A stretch of DNA of 64,000 bases from Entomortierella parvispora (taxonomy: Eukaryota > Mortierellomycota > Mortierellomycetes > Mortierellales > Mortierellaceae). The position numbers and the translations under genes are program-made. Within the stretch, counting starts at the first letter, position 1. Each line of letters starts with the position of its first letter. Below, one piece after another: positions 61,601 through 64,000 of this stretch. The notes under the pieces are model-generated. The model saw only the letters and a list, made by a program, of their open reading frames with translations, had not been told where the DNA came from and ran no database searches. Where the stretch lies: contig OY752147.1 of assembly GCA_963573315.1 (NCBI GenBank), forward strand, positions 930,001 to 994,000, given 5' to 3'.

Positions 61601-63644
61601 CCATCAGGCTTTTGCTCGCGCCGTGCCCACTTCATCACAGAGCTCGCCCGGCGGCGTCAGTCCCAACAATATTGTGCCGCAAGATCAAAGACAAGGACGA
61701 GAAATGATGAGACAACTTATTGATGCTGGAAAAAATTCGGGATCCATTGCCTATCCTTTTGACTTATCCAAAGAGATTCTGTCACCGGAGACCCCTGGTT
61801 CCACCCACACGATTGGCTCGCCTACTGGCATTCTTATAGGAGGATCCGGCAATCAAATTGCTGGCATTGAGTTTGATCCGACCGCTCGATCATCTGGAAC
61901 TCTCTCCCCTTCACTGGCAGGCCCAAGTAGCCGTCGCATCTCCAATGGCAGCACGAGTCGCCTTTTGAACAGTGATGGAGTTGTTATAGTCCCTCCAAGT
62001 GCAGGCCCAGGAACCCATCAGTCATTCACGCTGACGCAACCGTATCGACCATTTGATGGTCAAGGGTCATCGGCTATCTCATCAAACTTCTCTCGAATGA
62101 CTGGCCAATTTTCGCGGCCTAGCGGTGCTCGTTCGCCTCTTGGAACGCCGCCAACAACAACTCCATCCAACGGCATCGACTTTTCGCCTCCAACCGTCCG
62201 CCATAGTGCCATAAGCTCACCCCTGCCTCAGCGATCCGAACCGGCATTGTTGCGCGGTAATAATAACAGCGGCAGCTTGAAAGTCGGCTCTATTGGTGGC
62301 CTCAGTGGCAACAAGAACGTCGAGAGTCCCAACGTTGTACACCCAATCTTGCCCCATGGATCGATCCCACTGTCCTCAGCTCTACCAGTTTCACCAGGAT
62401 CGTTAGTACGTCTGAGTCCAAGTAGTGCTATCATTGTTCCTTCCATGCATGCAGCATCTCCTCAACCTTCGAACTTGACGGAGATCGGTCGCTCAAGAGG
62501 CGGAAATGTGCTATCGAAGAGATCCACTGCAGATTCTAAATCAGCCCCGTCTCTCATTAAGAGCGGAGTGGTAGAAAGAGTCAGTCCTCTTGTGAATGTT
62601 CTTATCGTGGAAGGTAATCATGATGTCCATAATGCTGTAGGTGGACGGTATAGTCTTATTAGGTTATTCTAAGCATGATTCTCTCTCTCTGTCTCTCTCT
62701 CTTTCTCTCTCTCTCTTGTCCCCTGCTTCCTAGATAACAAGATTAACCAAACTATCTTGGTCAAATTCATGAAGCAGCGGAAGATCAAATATGAAGTCGC
62801 GTGCAATGGTAGAGAAGCAGTAGACAAATGGCGGGTTGGAGGGTTCCACCTGGTTTTGGTAAGAACGAGGCCTTGTTTCATTTCTTTGGATTTTGAACTA
62901 TCCACCTAACAACCATTTCTCTTTTCTATTCTGAAGATGGACATTCAAATGCCTGTTATGGATGGCATTCAAGCGACTCGTGAGATCCGCCGTCTGGAGA
63001 AATCTCAAAAAATCGGCGTTTTCCCCACCGACAAGCCCAATTTGAGACCCTCAGATGGCAGTATGGACCCGTCTGCTGCCCCGCTATCCCCAAGATCCTC
63101 GACAGCTACCTCAAGTCCTCCTGCCTCTCCGTTCCGATCGCCTGTTATTATTGTTGCATTAACGGCCACTGAAGACACTGAGGAGTCGAGAAATACTGCT
63201 CTTTTGGCAGGTTGCAACGACTACATAACCAAGCCTATAGGCTTTGCTTGGTTAGAGAGGAAGATAGTGGACTGGGGCTGTATGCAAGCCTTGATTGATG
63301 TCGACGCCTGGAAAGAATGGAAGAAGGGTCTTGATGGCACTAGTCCAGAAAATATTATCTCATCTCATGGGTCACTTAAAAACGGAGACCAACCTGCCAC
63401 ACTTATGAAGACGGTATCAAGCGTGGGCTCCATGTCCGGATCCAACTTGAAGCGGCCTTCCATCAGCGCCCGGTCTATCAAAGGCAATAAGGCAGCGGCT
63501 GCCGCGGCCGTGGCAGCAAATAAGAGCCTTATGGCGGCAAACGCAGCTGCAGCCTTAGCAGCATCAGCGCTGTCATCTACCAGTCCGAACGATGGCTCTA
63601 ATTTAACATCGTCTCCAGCCCCACCTGGCGCAGTTATGAAATAA
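58700..63644 (+). CDS. SSK1: Ssk1-type response regulator with membrane and kinase-like N-terminus (4 exons, about 1,555 aa)
   Basis: Exons 58700-60139, 60219-62613, 62734-62858 and 62937-63644; all three introns are GT-AG (79, 120 and 78 nt) and keep the frame. The N-terminal third has about four hydrophobic segments (ISVTGCALLLVLRKGY, WVMGYGLLGLYSLAPTLAI, SPLMVGSLIIALDYI among them). Next comes a region resembling a degenerate histidine-kinase ATPase fold (WRHALINLIKSIIDSAKFGS; RAMGGELEIEQLEDRGRRF). A long Ser/Pro-rich linker leads to a receiver domain: acidic pocket VLIVEDNKIN, phospho-acceptor Asp in MDIQMPVMDGI, Thr in VALTATED, Lys in ITKPIG, with a Ser/Pro insert typical of Ssk1. In fungi Ssk1 takes phosphate from Ypd1 and controls the Hog1 MAPK branch in osmotic and oxidative stress. 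No phospho-accepting His H-box was seen, so the kinase part may be inactive. Confidence 0.8.
62675..62722. repeat. CT microsatellite in the second Ssk1 intron
   Basis: An interrupted (TC)n run, tctctctctctgtctctctc and more, lies between donor 62614 and acceptor 62733 and supplies the pyrimidine tract. Confidence 0.85.
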
Positions 63645-64000
63645 GTTCGAGCCTTTTTTAAAAATAATGTGGGGCGCGCTGAAAAGACGGGCAGAGGCGG
63701 AAATAAAAAAAATGGAATCCACCTTTGAATATTCATCGACATGCACACTCACAAACGATTTTGTTTTTTTTGCGCCGTTCGTCAGTCGCGTTTGTTCCTA
63801 TTCCACCTCTTCCTATTTTGCCCTTGGATTGTGAAGGGTCATAGTAACCCACTTTTGCACCATCTCTTTCCTTTCAACGAGTATAAAGTAGATCTTTCCC
63901 TTATTTACTTATCCGATGTACACTCCCTTCTTCGATGCCCCCTATTTCTATTCTCCTTGCTCGTGATAAACCTACCATCCCGACAAAGCCTATCGCTGCT
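63645..64000. other. Downstream flank of the Ssk1-like gene
   Basis: AT-rich 3' flank with a polyadenylation-like gaaataaaaaaaatgg near 63700 and a T-run near 63763. No further gene is visible before the window ends. Confidence 0.5.

Noticed and set aside
1-64000. tRNA, rRNA or other structured RNA genes
   Set aside because: I saw no cloverleaf-like or rRNA-like sequence by eye; a covariance-model scan would be needed to exclude small RNAs.

Overview
This window looks like nuclear DNA of an early-diverging fungus, most likely Mucoromycota and perhaps Mortierella-like. The evidence is spliced genes with short GTAAGT...CTAAC...YAG introns, an Ssk1-type response regulator, a fungal XPG/PIN-type N-terminus, and abundant chromodomain Ty3/Gypsy retrotransposons. 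The phylum call is inference; no rRNA or marker gene is present.

Layout. 0-5.3 kb is host sequence on the minus strand: a spliced acidic Ser-rich protein running off the left edge, and a spliced Lys-rich protein, followed by a host fragment that recurs inverted at 57 kb. 5.3-8.8 kb is gene-poor: TTCGAA-rich repeats, decayed LTR scraps, a 41-bp tandem array and an XPG-like pseudogene. 8.8-57.0 kb is a nested transposon island. 57-64 kb returns to host DNA, with a broken paralogue of the 5 kb fragment and then a four-exon Ssk1-like gene joined to a membrane and kinase-like front end.

The island holds at least five Ty3/Gypsy families. Family A (452-bp LTR, chromodomain, 5-bp target duplications) has copies at 8.9-25.5 kb (minus), 25.5-28.8 kb (plus, 5'-truncated) and 42.6-53.8 kb (minus), plus fragments and a solo LTR. 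Family B (about 1,043-bp LTR, 4-bp duplications) has one complete copy at 15.3-23.8 kb inside A, three solo LTRs, and a fragment. Family F (111-bp identical LTRs) is a complete young copy at 45.3-50.4 kb inside A. Family D is split into two halves 25 kb apart. Family E is a decayed remnant at 39.2-40.7 kb. A five-exon hAT transposase (33.5-35.9 kb), a Harbinger-like DDE transposase (36.2-37.6 kb) and a divergent pair of zinc-finger/coiled-coil genes (40.9-42.6 kb) lie between them.

Most notable signals. (1) Families A, B and F each carry a -1 slippery heptamer, a 5-nt spacer and a stem-loop at the gag-pol overlap, consistent with programmed frameshifting. (2) Family A has a sequence beside its 5' LTR complementary to its own predicted RNA start, as in self-priming Tf1-type elements. 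(3) Matching 5-bp duplications show that the two halves of D were once joined around one A insertion, implying an inversion of about 14 kb between opposed A copies. (4) The zinc-finger gene pair is of unknown origin and worth a database search.
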